Shown piece after piece: positions 23,539 to 35,462 of a stretch of DNA of 64,000 nt. Within the stretch, counting starts at the first letter, position 1. Each line of letters starts with the position of its first letter. Position numbers and translations under genes: made by a program. The stretch is from Paragorgia papillata (taxonomy: Eukaryota > Cnidaria > Anthozoa > Scleralcyonacea > Coralliidae), in assembly GCA_035771165.1 (NCBI GenBank), contig JAWNZC010000231.1, forward strand, positions 62,001-126,000, written 5' to 3'. The notes below the pieces were generated by a model that ran no database searches, was not told the DNA's origin, and saw only the letters and a program-made list of their open reading frames with translations.

Positions 23539-23880
23539 TTAGTGGACTTTCAAGTCACCACGAACATATTTCCTTCCAAATCTTGACTGCGTGGCAAAAG
23601 CACGAGATTTTCCATTGTTAGTTTGATATTCGAGCGCATGTTCCTGAACAGCAGGTGTTGTAAGTTGCGCGACGTCCATCGTCTCTTGGTTGTCTTCGAT
23701 GGGCCCTGCGCCGTAGCCGCCGCCCTGCATCGCCACGTCCATCATCATCACCACCTTGGCCACCGTCACCTCCACCATCACCACCAGCACCATCACCACC
23801 ATCACCCCAACCACCATCACCACCAGCACCCTGCAATCTGGGCACTAAATGGCGCGCCCGTGTTCTCAAAACCACCCGCG
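23539..23880 (-). CDS. Possible Gly/Asp-rich exon, uncertain
   Basis: On the minus strand an acceptor-like tract ending in TTGCAG at about 23831 precedes a GDGG-type repeat of about 25 codons (23737-23831). In another frame the sequence continues as IEDNQETMDVAQLTTPAVQ and a basic SRFGRKYVRGDLKVH before a stop at 23539. Joining the two needs a frame change. The repeat is a GGTGAT-like minisatellite and could be non-coding. Family not recognised. Confidence 0.25.
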
Positions 23881-23982
23881 ACAGCTAACCACATCACTAC
23901 ATCTTGAGTGGCCAAGTCCTCCAACAAAGCAACGAGGGCGATGCAGGCCACGCCACGGCCACGGTAGTCCACGCTTCTCACC

Positions 23983-24078
23983 AGGTATTTAGACTGTACC
24001 CAGTCCCTCCTGAAGACGGCGCGCGGGAGAGAAAAGGAGGGACTGTGGACAATGTCGTTGAAGTTGCGTTTGTCCTAG
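23983..24078 (+). repeat. CAGTCCCTCC palindromic repeat, copy 1
   Basis: Core CAGTCCCTCCTGAAGACGGC ... GGAGGGACTG is a 45-bp near-palindrome with a GC-rich middle. About 90 bp around it is repeated in inverted orientation at 24958-25050. Confidence 0.75.
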
Positions 24079-24079
24079 G

Positions 24080-24950
24080 CTCCGCCCAGTAATTTTTTCA
24101 AATTTTATTAACTATTAAAATTTCTCAATGTTATTCGTTAGATTGAGTTTATAATCTCACTTAACGTAGAACCAGACCCATATAACGAAATTATATATAT
24201 GAAAACATGATCGTTTGAATGTGACGAAAATATTGATTCAAACAAGGTGAAGTTTGGATGTTTGTGAGAAAATGTATAAGCGATCGAAGTCTGTTATTCC
24301 GTATTTATATTCGACAACTGAAATTATATTTCACAACTCAATGCGTCCTGGAGTTTTTGACTCTTTAAAATTTAATTAAACCGTTATAATTTCGTAACAA
24401 AAATGTTTCCAGTACCTTGCGGTTTATTTTGATATGAAATTTGTTACAGACGTGTCGTCGGATGAAGAGATATTCGAACGCGGCTTCCTTGTTTACGCGG
24501 TGTTTATGTTCGTCGAGACAAAATTTCGTTACGTTGTCCCTTGGCGAAATCAGAAATGTATTATCTGATATCAGATAAAAGTCGCTGTATATTACATGTT
24601 GAAATGGTCAGCAAATCAAAGTAGGTTGACTTGAAGTAGCAAACAACCCGTATATACAATCAGGATACAACCAGACAGGGCCGTTCGTGTTCTCGGCTTC
24701 TCCGTTCTCGCCCAGCTGTTGATTTCAGCTAACCTGTCGAGATAATACAATTTATACGAAGAACGCTTTTCCTTTCAGCTAAGAAATAATTGCCAACCTA
24801 TTAATTCGTGTTCTTTATTTAAAATTAAAACAAATATCACAGTGATAATGATCTGTAAAGTACATTCGTCCAGACGATTGATTATTCTTGCAGTTTAATT
24901 AACTTGACCTGTCAATCAACGATTTCAGCCAATGGGAATTTTGCGTTTGT
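24080..24950. other. Spacer between inverted CAGTCCCTCC copies
   Basis: No gene. The two inverted copies flank about 0.9 kb and could be the ends of a single element. Confidence 0.4.
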
Positions 24951-24957
24951 CAGGGCA

Positions 24958-25050
24958 TGGGAAATGCAACTTCAACCACATTGTCCACAGTCCCTCCTTT
25001 TCTCTCCCGCGCGCCGTCTTCAGGAGGGACTGGGTACAGTCTACCAGGTA
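24958..25050 (-). repeat. CAGTCCCTCC palindromic repeat, copy 2
   Basis: Inverted copy of 23983-24078, nearly identical over about 85 bp. Its distal end adjoins a GAGCC mini-element. Confidence 0.75.
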
Positions 25051-25061
25051 TTCGACCATTC

Positions 25062-25125
25062 TCGTCCCCAGAGCCTCTCCCGTGCTGGCGCGCTGAAAAG
25101 GCTCTGGGGGAATCCAAACCGGAAC
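25062..25125. repeat. GAGCC mini-element 1
   Basis: TCGTCCCCAGAGCC ... GGCTCTGGGGG with a GC-rich centre (GCTGGCGCGCTG). Inverted copy of the unit at 25824-25880. Confidence 0.8.
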
Positions 25126-25823
25126 ACCAAGATTCTTTGGTGTTCTTTCTAAAGCGCATGCGTTTAAGTTCGCGGTTTGGGAGTTGGACTGGACACGAGA
25201 TCATCGGCAGTTGTTTGCAATATAATTTTCCTTTCGTTTTCGATTCTGGCAGTTTGGCTGTCTCGTATTGACTCGTTTGACTTTGGAACAATTCTGATTG
25301 TGGTATATTCCGTTCGAAGAAGGTCCCTCCCTACTGAGTGTAGCTCATCGCCGCGTTTATTCGGCCGGGCAAAAGGCATTAAAATTTACGAGTTCGCTTC
25401 AGAGCTTGGCAATACTAGAGCCGCGTCGGAATTTCTTCGTATTTACGGCTTCTTTTAGTGAAGGTAGTTCTCTTTAATATGTTGCACCGTTCGTTTATAT
25501 TTGACGTGTATATTTCAATGAGATTCTTATTAATATGTACCATGCACGAACAGCCAGCGTGTGCTGTGACTGCTGTCTAATATCGTCTATCGATTTCAAA
25601 TTGCTGTCTGTCTTCTGTGTTTGATTTAATTATATAATGGGAAACGGGTTGATTGCTTTGAAAAATGTTCGATTAAATTGTTCGGATTAGAACTATGATT
25701 AGAATTGTGCTTCGTTGTCAGTTTTCGTGTCTCAAATACTGTTTATTTATAAACATTCACTAAGCTCCATCGTTATATAGGCCTTTGAGTTTGAACAACC
25801 AATCAGATCGCGATGATATATGG

Positions 25824-25960
25824 ATTCCCCCAGAGCCTTTTCAGCGCGCCAGCACGGGAGAGGCTCTGGGGACGAGAATGGTATTCGACACACCAATAAT
25901 TACAATCTCGTTCCCAGAGCCTTCTCACGCGGGCCGCGCAAACGTAGGCTCTGGGATAAT
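25824..25960. repeat. GAGCC mini-elements 2 and 3
   Basis: Two adjacent units. 25824-25880 is the inverse of 25062-25125. 25905-25960 runs CTCGTTCCCAGAGCC ... GGCTCTGGGATAATCC with a GCGGGCCGCGC centre. Each is about 40-50 bp and CpG-rich in otherwise AT-rich DNA. Confidence 0.8.
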
Positions 25961-26044
25961 CCGTTTCAAATCGACATTCCATTGGTTGAATAATCGACAG
26001 TGGTTTATATCAAGGAACATTTGAAGATATGTATTCCTTTGTTC

Positions 26045-26975
26045 TTTCGAAAGCCTTGAGGTGTTTTAAATTTTATCTGGCGACTGAAACTTGTCAAGAA
26101 CCAAACCTCAGGAACCAAACAGCAGTTGAACAGCAAGTATTCGGTGGCTTATGAATGATTTCGAAAGGGAAAGCGGTGAGTACTGAAGTGGCGTGTTGCC
26201 CGCGGTGCGGTATCTTGTCAGTTGTGGAACAAGATGGCTAGTAATTTCAGAACTACATATCGTTGAAGTATATTATGTACATATGTTGTTAGATGTTGAA
26301 TGAGCTTTCATTTGATGTATAGCTCAAGATTCTGCGTTTTATTAAACTTGTTAAAATGTCCAAAATGTGCGAACCGCTGTTTGAAATAATATTACAAATA
26401 AACAGGAAATTGACTTCTCACAAGTGTTACAGAATTTTAGATTTCTTTTGAAATATACTTAACGCACAACATTGAGATATATATCGTACAGAAGCTATTG
26501 GAAAATTATATTCGTGGTGGAAATTTTAAGCTTCTACATGTAGTTAAACGGGAAATATTTTAAAAATCGAAAAACGTCTGTCGTTTTGGTTCAACTGCGT
26601 CGGTTTCCTGTTTATTTGTAATATAATATTATTACGAACAGTGGTTTCGCACATTTTGGACAGTATAACAAGTTTCATAAAACGCAGAATCTTGAACTAT
26701 ACATCAAATGAAAGCTAATTCAACATCTAACAAACATACGCACACAATATAGTTCAACGATACGTAGTTCTTAAATTACTAGTCATCTTGTTCCACTGAC
26801 AATATGCCGTATTGCCGCCGTGCCACCTTGGCTACGACAAGTTTGCTACTCACCGCTTTCTCTCTTGGAACCATTCAGAAGCCGTCGATTACTTGCTGTT
26901 TAAAATGCTGTTTAGTTCTTGACAAGTTTATCCGCCAGATAAAATTTAAAACCCCTCGAAAAATACTAGTTCCTT
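26045..26975. mobile_element. Long inverted repeat, arms about 365 bp
   Basis: Arms 26045-26410 and 26604-26975 are diverged inverted copies (shared TTTTAAATTTTATCTGGCG, CAAGATG(G/A)CTAGTAAT, CATTTTGGAC) around a 190-bp centre. GAGCC mini-elements sit outside both arms, so the structure may reach about 25.9-27.13 kb. Short frames in the arms are shadows. Confidence 0.7.
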
Positions 26976-27044
26976 CGATCACAGAACAATAACTGGCGGC
27001 GCATGCTCTTTTTAATCGGCAACCTGTTTTTCGGTTTTCCAGCG

Positions 27045-27130
27045 ACGGATTATCCCAGAGCCTACGTTTGCGCAATCTCGTCCCCAGAGCCAAACCCCTC
27101 GCACGCGAGCGGAAAAGAGGCTCTGGGACA
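27045..27130. repeat. GAGCC mini-elements 4 and 5
   Basis: Back-to-back units: GGATTATCCCAGAGCC..., then CTCGTCCCCAGAGCC ... GGCTCTGGGACAATC. The same flanks (ATAATCC, CTCGT) recur at the other sites. Confidence 0.8.
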
Positions 27131-27134
27131 ATCG

Positions 27135-28003
27135 ATTTGAAACTTGACTCTGATTGGCTAAACGTTCGACGCCTACTGCGCTGCGCAGATAATTTCACAC
27201 CCATGCTCCCAGCGCGGTCTTCATGTCTTGCTGTTGTTTTCGTGAGAAGGAGTGAAGTAGAATACATGTTTATTTGGGACTAAAATCTGACAAAATGTGC
27301 GACAAGAGACAAGAAATACTTTTTTGCCTTTGTAATATGTTTGGAATTCCGAATTCGTGTTTCCATCCGAGAAAAAGAACGTTTGGGTATGACAGATATG
27401 GCACCGAACTGGCGAACTGCTCGTGGCGAAATATACAGATTTCACATTCCCGTGCTTGTATGTACAAAAATAAATATCATTGGGAGTGATTTCAATAAAG
27501 TTTCCGTTGGAATATTGTCATGACTATTTGAATAATAACTTTAATAGATCAATTCATAATTATCTGAGTTTACCGGTTTAAAGGTACATGTATATGACTT
27601 TATGTAATATGTTATGTATCTTCTGATTTTAACAAAAATATATTATTTTATCAATATGACACTGTTTATAACTTTTATCTGTGTAAAATTACTATTCCTT
27701 AATTGGCAGTATTGCCTGGCAGAAGGCATTGCTTTCTTAAAATTATAATGTGATAATCTATATAGTGGTCTAAAGTTAATTAGAAAAGTGTATTGTTTTA
27801 CATGGTTATATCCAAATGGATTAAGCATTAGTTGCCAAATAGTTGAATTTTTAGCCTTCCTGCAAACCATTTTCAGGCTCATTTGCAGTCTGGCTAGGAA
27901 TTCACTAATAAAGCACCTAGATAAACCTTTTTTGTCCTAACTTAAGTGAACAAACATATACTTGCATCAGTTCAAAGTTTTGTCAGACTGTTTGAGCCTT
28001 TTT
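27135..28003. other. Non-coding stretch
   Basis: Only overlapping short frames on both strands around 27270-27520, with no recognised family. The rest is AT-rich. Confidence 0.35.
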
Positions 28004-28258
28004 AATAGGCCATTTTCAAAATCACATGATATGGTTCATACGTATTATTATGCTGGAAGGACAAAATGTTTAATATGGCATCAATCTCATTGAGAAAGTG
28101 ATGTAGGATCAGTTTATCATGCTTTGCCCATACAGCTGTTGTTTACTCAAATCCTGAAGCATTTTCCCCCCAATATAGATGGCATTATAAAATGTTGTCC
28201 TTCCAGAATAATATATGTATGAACCATACAGTATGTGGTTTTGAAAATGGCCTATTGG
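28004..28258. mobile_element. 255-bp MITE
   Basis: Terminal inverted repeats of about 75 bp, starting AATAGGCCATTTTCAAAA on the left and ending GGCCTATT on the right. They contain TGGTTCATAC and CTGGAAGGACAAAATG in inverted copies. No coding capacity. Confidence 0.85.
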
Positions 28259-28904
28259 ACATGTCTAATAGGTATATGGCTGTATATCATGCATATACAT
28301 GCATTTCTTTGCTTTCATTTCAATCCCATTGTTATAATATATTAGGTTAAGTTAGTTAAAAATTTTGCGGGTGAAAATGGTTTGTCACCCCCGCATGGGG
28401 CACACTTCCACCACCCCTGCTCATGTCATTTAATAATGATACTGAGAGATGGTATAATTGTAAGGCATTCATTCATGAAGTGAACAGTCAGTCTTATATT
28501 TCGATTTGTATTTCAACACTGCCTACGCAGCACACTACTTTATTTCAGTGATGGTTACAGGTCAGCTTTTTTTTTGTTATTGTTTTTTATGGCACCTGGT
28601 GGTATAACAGACATGAAACAGAGAGTTAGAGGCCCTCCATCCAATCTATGATCTCATAATTGTGACAATTCAAATTAATTAGTGGAAATGTATCCCATGA
28701 AAATGTTTTTTCAGGTGTGTTACTGTGTAAAATTACCAATGCCTGTAATTATAATAAACACTAAATGACTTAAAAAAGCTAGTGGTGTGTTGGCATAGTA
28801 CTGTTACTGTTTGAGTCATTAATATTTCATGGTCCAAGTTCTCATCAGCAGTCTTTACCACCAAACTAGTAGGTGGTTCCTAGTAGCAGTGGTGGCACTA
28901 CGGG

Positions 28905-29160
28905 TGTGCAAACTGTGCACAGCACTGGGGCCCATCGGCCCATCCAAACCCCACACTATTAACAGACTGCACAGGTTGTCACTCAGATTTTACTCAAAAG
29001 TGCTCTCAAAATGCAGGAAATTTCAGACCCTAAATTCAAAAATTTTCCAGTGGAGCTAGATTCCCCCTGGACCCCCTACATATGTTGTCACTTTGTGGGA
29101 GGGGGGCCCAAATTTTTTTCTCACACCGGGGCCCACACCCACATAGTGCTGCCACTGCCC
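28905..29160 (+). repeat. Interspersed repeat with AAAATGCAGGAAAT core, copy 2
   Basis: Core near 29007 followed by a pyrimidine-rich CCCCCTGGACCCCC stretch and GGGGGGGCCC. Same order as 7263-7400. Sequence upstream (GCACTGGGGCCCAT) belongs to the same unit. Confidence 0.5.
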
Positions 29161-29573
29161 AGTAGTTCTGTGTTGGGTCACCGATAGTATTGTGGCAATG
29201 ATTTATTGTTGAGTCTAATAACCTAGTATTATGTGTACTCTACTGTTAAAATGTTCAGTCAGTTTTATTAACAGATACAACACTTTTTTATGTCTTACAA
29301 ACATTGTGAACTACAGTGAATATATAAGCGTGAACTCTGTCAGCAGAAATCTTAAGGACTCACTCTGTCCATTGTAGATACATATCCATCTTAGAGAAAA
29401 TCTATTTTGTTTACATACACTGTATAATATGTTATCCTAGAAGTTCTTTCTCTCAAAATTCTAAATTTCTTGTTATACTAGAAACAACTCTGCAATGTTC
29501 CACACAGCGAGCTATTATAGTCTAATAATAATATACTGTTGGATGATGTCACACGTCAAATGTCTTAATGTCA

Positions 29574-30661
29574 TCATCCATCTGTTCCAAGTATGCACCA
29601 TAACATCCATTCCATTGTACCATACACTAATGTCTTTGGTGCATTTATTTTCTTCGGTCTAAGTTCATCAGCAACAAAGGTTAGGATCTGGTGTGGCTTG
29701 TCTTCTCCTGTGTTTGGCCAACTTGACACAGCAAAATATATACAGTATTTCACTGCTCTGGGTTTACTTCAATAATGTTTGCATTGATAATTAGTAAGCC
29801 CTAAAGACTCACACTCTCCTTTTCTCTGGTTTGGGTTGCTGTTGCAGTTAAAGCCAATTTAGATGAATCAGGAAATCTTGTAGTAAGCAAGCCCAGTTTC
29901 CCATAAGCATGGTGAAAATCTTTCCTAAAAGACCAAAATAATATACATGTAAATACACATCAAATCAAATGAGCTTAAATAAACAAATATATACTAAAAT
30001 TAGAACCATACATATATTTTGGCTTGGTTTTAATTTATATTATTTTAGAAAACCAATAAATTTTAATTGTATGTCAGTAAGCGGATAATATAACTTATTG
30101 GATTCATCTAAGCCCAACATGGCAATATCTTTAAGTCAAAAATTCAATATTGGGCAAGATCGCAGGTCGAGCCTGTTAATATTAAAATTTGAGACTTAAA
30201 TATTTTCCATATCAGGTGAATCCAATAGGTATTCTTATATCCAACAAATAATTGTGCAATTCGGGTAAATACCATATACCTTGTCCCTGTCCAAAGGTTG
30301 CTGCCCAAATTATATCATCGTAAAATATTGGGCTGGGATGTGATGCTAATGTAGACATTTGATTGGATGATTAATTGCGAGGGTTAGGTACAATAAATTA
30401 TTTGATCATTATGCATGGTATCTCACACTGGAATTAACTATGAACTGAACTTTGGACCAGATTTAAAGTGCCAATTATGCACAACACCTACTACCAGGCC
30501 AGACAATTAACTCACTTTAACATATCTAACCACACTACCACGGTAATTCAAAAACAAGCATTTATGAGAAAAGCATACCTTCATATTGTCGACAAATACT
30601 TCTGGATGGGCAAAAATTAGTTGAGACTTCAACAGCAGATCATACGCAGTGGTATCACCAT
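29574..30661 (-). pseudogene. RecQ-type DNA helicase fragment, three exons
   Basis: Minus-strand exons in order. 30661-30579 reads DTTAYDLLLKSQLIFAHPEV and ends at AAG|GTATGC. 29924-29813 follows an acceptor TCTTTTAG and reads DFHHAYGKLGLL and then KLALTATATQTREK, the RecQ motif-III signature ALTATAT; a donor-like T|GTGAGT closes it. About 29735-29574 reads DKPHQILTFVADELRPKK and APKTLVYG, the start of the second RecA-like lobe, and then stops. RecQ enzymes are 3'-5' DNA helicases. The P-loop exon, the DEAH box and the C-terminus were not found. The first exon lacks an obvious AG acceptor and the last runs into stops, so this is probably a partial copy, either a host paralogue or cargo of a transposon. 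Confidence 0.6.
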
Positions 30662-31100
30662 ATTATTAAAGGAACACCTGCGTTGACTCTCCCCTTTCAG
30701 AAAATTGTACACGAAAGGCAATAGGATAGTTGAAAAATTAAAGGATTTAGCAAAGCAAGTTGGCTGCAAGCACATCTTGGGAATACAAATACAAAATTTG
30801 TATTATGCCAGTTCACGTACTGAATATCGTCCTCTGCTGAGGCTTCATTTTTAAGCCGCTTTTCCCAATTTTTTCCACAGAAAAATCAATGGCGGCATCT
30901 AGCGAGCAATTGTCGTGTCCTCTACCGTCTGTCATAATGAATTAAAGTAATATTTTCGCCAATATTCTGAAAACCTAAGTAAGAAATAGACTTCTCCAAA
31001 AGAGAATATTTCAACCGCGTATACAGATTCTAGAGAGCCTAGGTACGAAATAACTACTGCGCAGGTCACGGGACACCCAATTTTTGGGTGTCTGAAATCG
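30662..31100. other. Non-coding, possible short 5' exon
   Basis: An ATG at 30890 (AATGGCGGCATC context) opens an 18-codon frame on + that ends in TAA. It may be a 5' exon or chance. Nothing else recognised. Confidence 0.25.
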
Positions 31101-31103
31101 ATT

Positions 31104-31208
31104 TGCCCAGAGCCATTATATTGGCCCGCGCGGCCGGGGCAATTTGGCTCTGGGGACGAGATTGACGTTTGCGCGGCCCGCGTGAGAAGGCTCTGGGAAC
31201 GAGATTGC
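31104..31208. repeat. GAGCC mini-elements 6 and 7
   Basis: GCCCAGAGCC ... GGCTCTGGGGACGAGATTG, immediately followed by GCGCGGCCCGCGTGAGAAGG and CTCTGGGAACGAGATTG. The second half is nearly the inverse of 25905-25960. Confidence 0.8.
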
Positions 31209-31429
31209 AATAATTAGGGCTCCTCCGGTATGATTGGGTCTTCGCCCACGTCAATTCTTCATACCTGAATTTGAATTGAACGTTATTTTAGCAGCTGACC
31301 CATTCAGCAACAACATTTTACAATATTACAATACGAATTTAATTACAACCAATGAGTTAATTTAATTGTATTTGAACAAAAGTACGTGAACAAAATTATG
31401 TTAGGTAGTGATATTTTCAATGTTACCTG

Positions 31430-31718
31430 CGAAGTCCCTCGCGATATTCCTGCTGTCGAGCCATCGCCAAAGCGATTGGCTCTTCGGGCGACTCCTTCAA
31501 CGGGTGACAACTGCCACGCGACAGCTTTCGTCGTTCCATTCTTCTTTTGTTCTTTCGAGGCATCTTCGGTATTCGGCGAGGTCTAGGCGAGACAATCTGG
31601 ATTCTACTTCGTTGAGCAGCAATTTAAGTTTATTGAAATTTCTAGAGTAAAGTTGGCATCGATAAGTTTCAACTGAAAATGGAGAGAGCTCCTCAACTTT
31701 ACGTCTAAACGCGTCCAT
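31430..31718 (-). CDS. Uncharacterised first-exon candidate
   Basis: Minus strand, ATG at 31718, 73 codons starting MDAFRRKVEELSPFSVETY and rich in Leu/Glu/Arg (LKLLLNEVESRLSRLDLAEY), which suggests an amphipathic helix. It ends in a TGA at about 31497. A second frame beyond continues for about 30 codons, so a frameshift or splice is possible. Family not recognised. Confidence 0.35.
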
Positions 31719-31719
31719 G

Positions 31720-32521
31720 ATTCAGTTGAAATTGAATTTCGAGATAATTTAAATTAGGCCCGCCCACGCAATTAACGCATTATCCCCAAGAGAAGTAAAC
31801 ATTTTTGAACAAAAGGCCTGTTTGGTAACCACCATACATTGATCAGGTTCGATTCCTGATGGGCCTTTGTTTTTAAAATTGTTGTATATTGGGCGGATAA
31901 AACATTGATTTTCAACTTGAGTTGCTCAAGTTTTTTCGTATGTTTTCGCTGTACAAGCTGTCGTACTGTTAGGCATTCGGCAAAAACATACGTATAATGA
32001 TTTGTTTTTACCTTTTCTACGACTTTCAAACACAGTATATTACTTCGTAATGTAGACTTGGCATTTGTTTAAAATATTAAATATTTTAGTTTCGACTATA
32101 CATTAAGCGAAAGCTTATGAAGTGTCTCAATACTGAGAAAGCATTATAGCCTCATTATTTATTTAAATAGTTATAAACAAGTTAAGGTGGCTCCATATAG
32201 TTTCTTATAAAATGGAAAATACAAGTTTGAGAGCCCAAAATACGTGATTAAACAATTCGGAAAAAGAATAAAACTAAATGTTATGCATAGTTAAACAGTC
32301 TGACAATCAATGTAGAACGAATAATTTTTCCCCCGGAAAAATCATGTTTGTTAATGTTTAAATAATTTCGTTCTATAGAATTTTTTTAAAATCGGCCTAT
32401 TGATTACTCATACTTCAACAAAAGTTTTAATTGGGGGTCACCAAAGTTTTTTTCAAATTAAATTAGTTTGAAGGGTAATTGACCGCCATTTTGAAAAGTC
32501 ATTGTTGCCATAGCAACAACT
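31720..32521. other. Non-coding stretch
   Basis: An 85-codon minus frame (31772-32029) shows no family resemblance and is probably chance. The rest is AT-rich. Confidence 0.35.
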
Positions 32522-32604
32522 GTCTAGTCTAGTCTAGTCTAGTCTAGTCTAGTCTAGTCTAGTCTAGTCTAGTCTAGTCTAGTCTAGTCTAGTCTAGTCT
32601 AGTC
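32522..32604. repeat. (AGTCT)n microsatellite
   Basis: About 16 uninterrupted copies of a pentanucleotide, 83 bp. Confidence 0.95.
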
Positions 32605-33660
32605 AATACACTTCAAGGCCAAACTAAGTATTCCGAGAGGTTTCGGCCTATCTTCGCAAGCTATCGTAGTCGAAGCGAGTTATGTGTTCTAGTCGGCAAA
32701 GTTAGCGGCATATAACACCGTTTTTCGTTTTTTAAAATCCCCTGCCATAGTCCCCCGCGCGTCTTTCGAGTCCGCCACAGGGTGCCCACGCGCTGCCAAG
32801 AGAGGCCCTTTCCGACCTACGCAGGCTTCGGGGGAAAGTGGGCTCTGCCAACAAATTCGATCTTCGCCCCAAGTTCGGGGCGAGTCAGTCAGGTTTTAAA
32901 CTGGTCAAACAAAGTGCTAGTTTACGAACACGCGCAACAGGAAAATAGGAAGTGACGCGTTAGAGCCTGGGCCCAAAATAGTATCTTGGCAACCGTTTAC
33001 TCATGCTCAAAAAGAAATATCGAGTTTGTTACCATAATATTGTATGCATTTATAACAACTTGCATGTGTGGCAAAGATTTTAGGAGTTTTTTCTTTTTGT
33101 TCCATGGTAAGTGATGTTTTTATGTCAGTACAATTTAAAATGTATATAATAGAAGTTACTTTGCAAGGGAAATGCTGCCTCAAAAGCCATGGGAAGCCTA
33201 ATTTTTTATAAAATTTCAAAAATGAACACCTTGATTGATTATATAAATTGTAACAGACATACTGTAGTAGTATGTACACATTTTTTCAATTCTTTTAATT
33301 ATATTTAAATACAGCAGACTTAAATTACAAATAACTATCACTTAATGTATCTGAATATAATTGGCAAGGCTTTTGACTGCATACACAGTATAATATAACC
33401 ATTGTGTTTATATATATATATATATATATTTCTCAAATTCATGAAGAAAATTTAAAAGTCTAGTAATGGTTGTATAAATAATAGGGTTTTAATTTCTTTT
33501 AATAATAGAAGGAAATCATTCTTGGAAAATACAAGGAGCTATGTACCAGGGGTGAAAAGGATGATTATTAATTACAGCTCATGCAGTATATTATTATGTA
33601 TATATAATTGTTGCTGGGCTGTGAGAATAGACCATGTAACCAATGTCCTCGAGAGAAGCA
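32605..33660. other. CpG-containing segment then AT-rich non-coding
   Basis: 32640-32960 is locally GC/CpG-rich with GGCTTCGGGGGAAAGTGGG-type sequence but no open frame. It may be a regulatory island or an old repeat. (TA)n at 33411-33430. Confidence 0.35.
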
Positions 33661-33760
33661 GTGAGAAACTAGCCTGCATGCAGACTCCACCTGAATTTAA
33701 TAATTAAATATCTATATGATATTTGCACGCAGGAGTCTGCATGCAGGTTATGAGAAACAT
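33661..33760. repeat. Short hairpin, 16-20-bp arms
   Basis: CCTGCATGCAGACTCC (33673-33688) and its inverse GGAGTCTGCATGCAGG (33732-33747), with GAGAAAC repeated directly outside both. Confidence 0.75.
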
Positions 33761-33910
33761 GCAGAGGGATGTTGTGTTAGTGCAGGCCATATCCACCATC
33801 CTGGTTGAGCATGTGGCAGAAGCACAAGATTTTCCATGGTCAGTCTGATTGATAATGGTAAGTGCACAGTGTAGACCAGGGGTGTTTTTCTGGGTTGCCC
33901 ATATTCAGGC

Positions 33911-34322
33911 ACCAGGCTGTATTTGACCACTTACCTGAACAGCAAAATGAGGTTGAATGGTACAGTTAGCACCAAACCGGGGTGTGTGGGGGCCTTGACC
34001 GAACCTGTGTTAATTTTCCAAAATATTTAATTCTTTCCCCCTGTTGTTTCCTGCCCTATTGGAAGCCAGTTTCCATGGCAACCAGTTGACCAGTAACCCT
34101 GGGCACCAGGCTGTATTTGACCACTTACCAGTCCAGCAAAATGAGGTTGAATGGTATATTTAGCACCAAACTGGGGTGTGTGGGCATAGAACAAACCTGG
34201 GTCAATTTTCAAAAATATTTAATTTTTTTATTTCTCTTGTTGCATGCCTTATTGGAAGCCTGTTTCCATGGATGGAGGTTGAATGGTACAGTTAGCACCA
34301 AACCGGGGTGTGTGGGTGCCTA
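33911..34322 (+). repeat. Tandem repeat, about 190-bp unit, 2.3 copies
   Basis: CACCAGGCTGTATTTGACCA starts copies at about 33911 and 34103. GAGGTTGAATGGTACAGTTA recurs at 33950, 34142 and 34277, so the third copy is partial. Copies differ by point changes and a short deletion. Confidence 0.85.
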
Positions 34323-34329
34323 GAATCTT

Positions 34330-35170
34330 CGTTGTCAATATGTATATAGTTGTGCCATTTCACCAGCCACATTCGGATTTATAAAATCCACATTGACCAA
34401 GGTTACACTTTCAGTGATAGAATAATACATGTATCCAATTAATAACATGAATAATAAAATTACAAATTACAAATTTAAAAGTACAGCAGTGTGCTAATTG
34501 TAAGCAATGTTGAAATCCAAATTTAAATTAGCATTTCACAAATGCGTAAAATGCCAAAACAAGGAATGTAGATATCTGACATTTTGAGCAAATTAGGCTA
34601 TCAAACATATCTCATCATTTGTTTTTGTTATTCTGTTTTGATTATCTGTTTATTTTATATATATATAAGTTCACCTGCTCTTTATTCTCACATTTCGTTT
34701 TAAAGAAGGGTATTTGCTCATAATGTATGTTAGACATCTACATTAATTTCTTGTTTTGGGCAATACACTTTCCTTGTTTATTATATGCATGACAAAATTA
34801 CTACATTCTGATTGGTTGAGAACAGTACAATTATTTTATTAATTGTACTGCAGTACAATTAATAAAAATAGAGAAGGCCCACCCTGGGAATGAGGTTGAC
34901 AATAAAATTCAAAATGGTACAACCCCCATGCGTACAAGAATGCTATTTACAAGTAAACCAACTTTAAAAACAGCGTAAATCACAAGTTTGCAGTTGACAA
35001 ATTCGTCGTTCAAAAGCAGGCCATACAGGCAAACCATCAGGCTATCTGGCAATACGACAATAGTCATGCTAACTTCTAGTTCTGAACAAAAAAAACTTAT
35101 CTGACAAGGAAGAATCAGTCAAGGAAAAATTGTAGATATGAGTAATGAGTAATGATTTATTTAACGTCGC
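34330..35170. other. Non-coding, with a short palindrome
   Basis: CAGTACAATT ... AATTGTACTGCAGTACAATT at 34826-34862 is a small inverted repeat. No gene. Confidence 0.4.
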
Positions 35171-35462
35171 AAGCACAGGATGTGGTCGCCCAATCATCCG
35201 AGCCAGAGGCTCATGTTAAAAGTGCACGACATAAGCTAAGGCTAAGTGATGATTTTACGGAGGGAGGAAAACCGCAGAACCCTGCGAAAAACCCTCGAAG
35301 CACAGGAGAGACCAACTAAACTCTACTCACATGAAATTCAAGTTCGAGAATGGGGTCATTCCAAGACGGTCACCCATCGAAGTACTAACCCCGTTCAACC
35401 GGGCTTAACTACAGCGGTGAGAGGCAGCGCCCTAACAGCACATGCACGCCACCAAAAATAAT
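35171..35462 (-). mobile_element. 5S rRNA-derived SINE, copy 1
   Basis: On the minus strand the head matches the 3' half of 5S rRNA: on + the segment about 35365-35415 reads GGTCACCCATCGAAGTACTA followed by ACCCCGTTCAACCGGGCTTA, the complement of the 5S TTAGTACTTGGATGGG region. The body contains GGAGGGAGGAAAACCGC. The other copy is at 42483-42735. The 5S internal promoter would drive Pol III transcription. A shadow frame on + is not a gene. Confidence 0.75.

Noticed and set aside
23623..23907. His-rich + strand frame of 94 codons
   Set aside because: Antisense reading of the GGTGAT-type repeat. The minus reading is at least as plausible and neither is secure.
31772..32029. 85-codon frame on - as a gene
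   Set aside because: No family motif, no good start context, AT-rich codon mix typical of chance.
32640..32960. tRNA or rRNA gene in the CpG-rich segment
   Set aside because: No cloverleaf, box A/B pair or rRNA motif could be found.
35246..35461. 71-codon frame on + as a gene
   Set aside because: It lies entirely within the antisense of a 5S-derived SINE.
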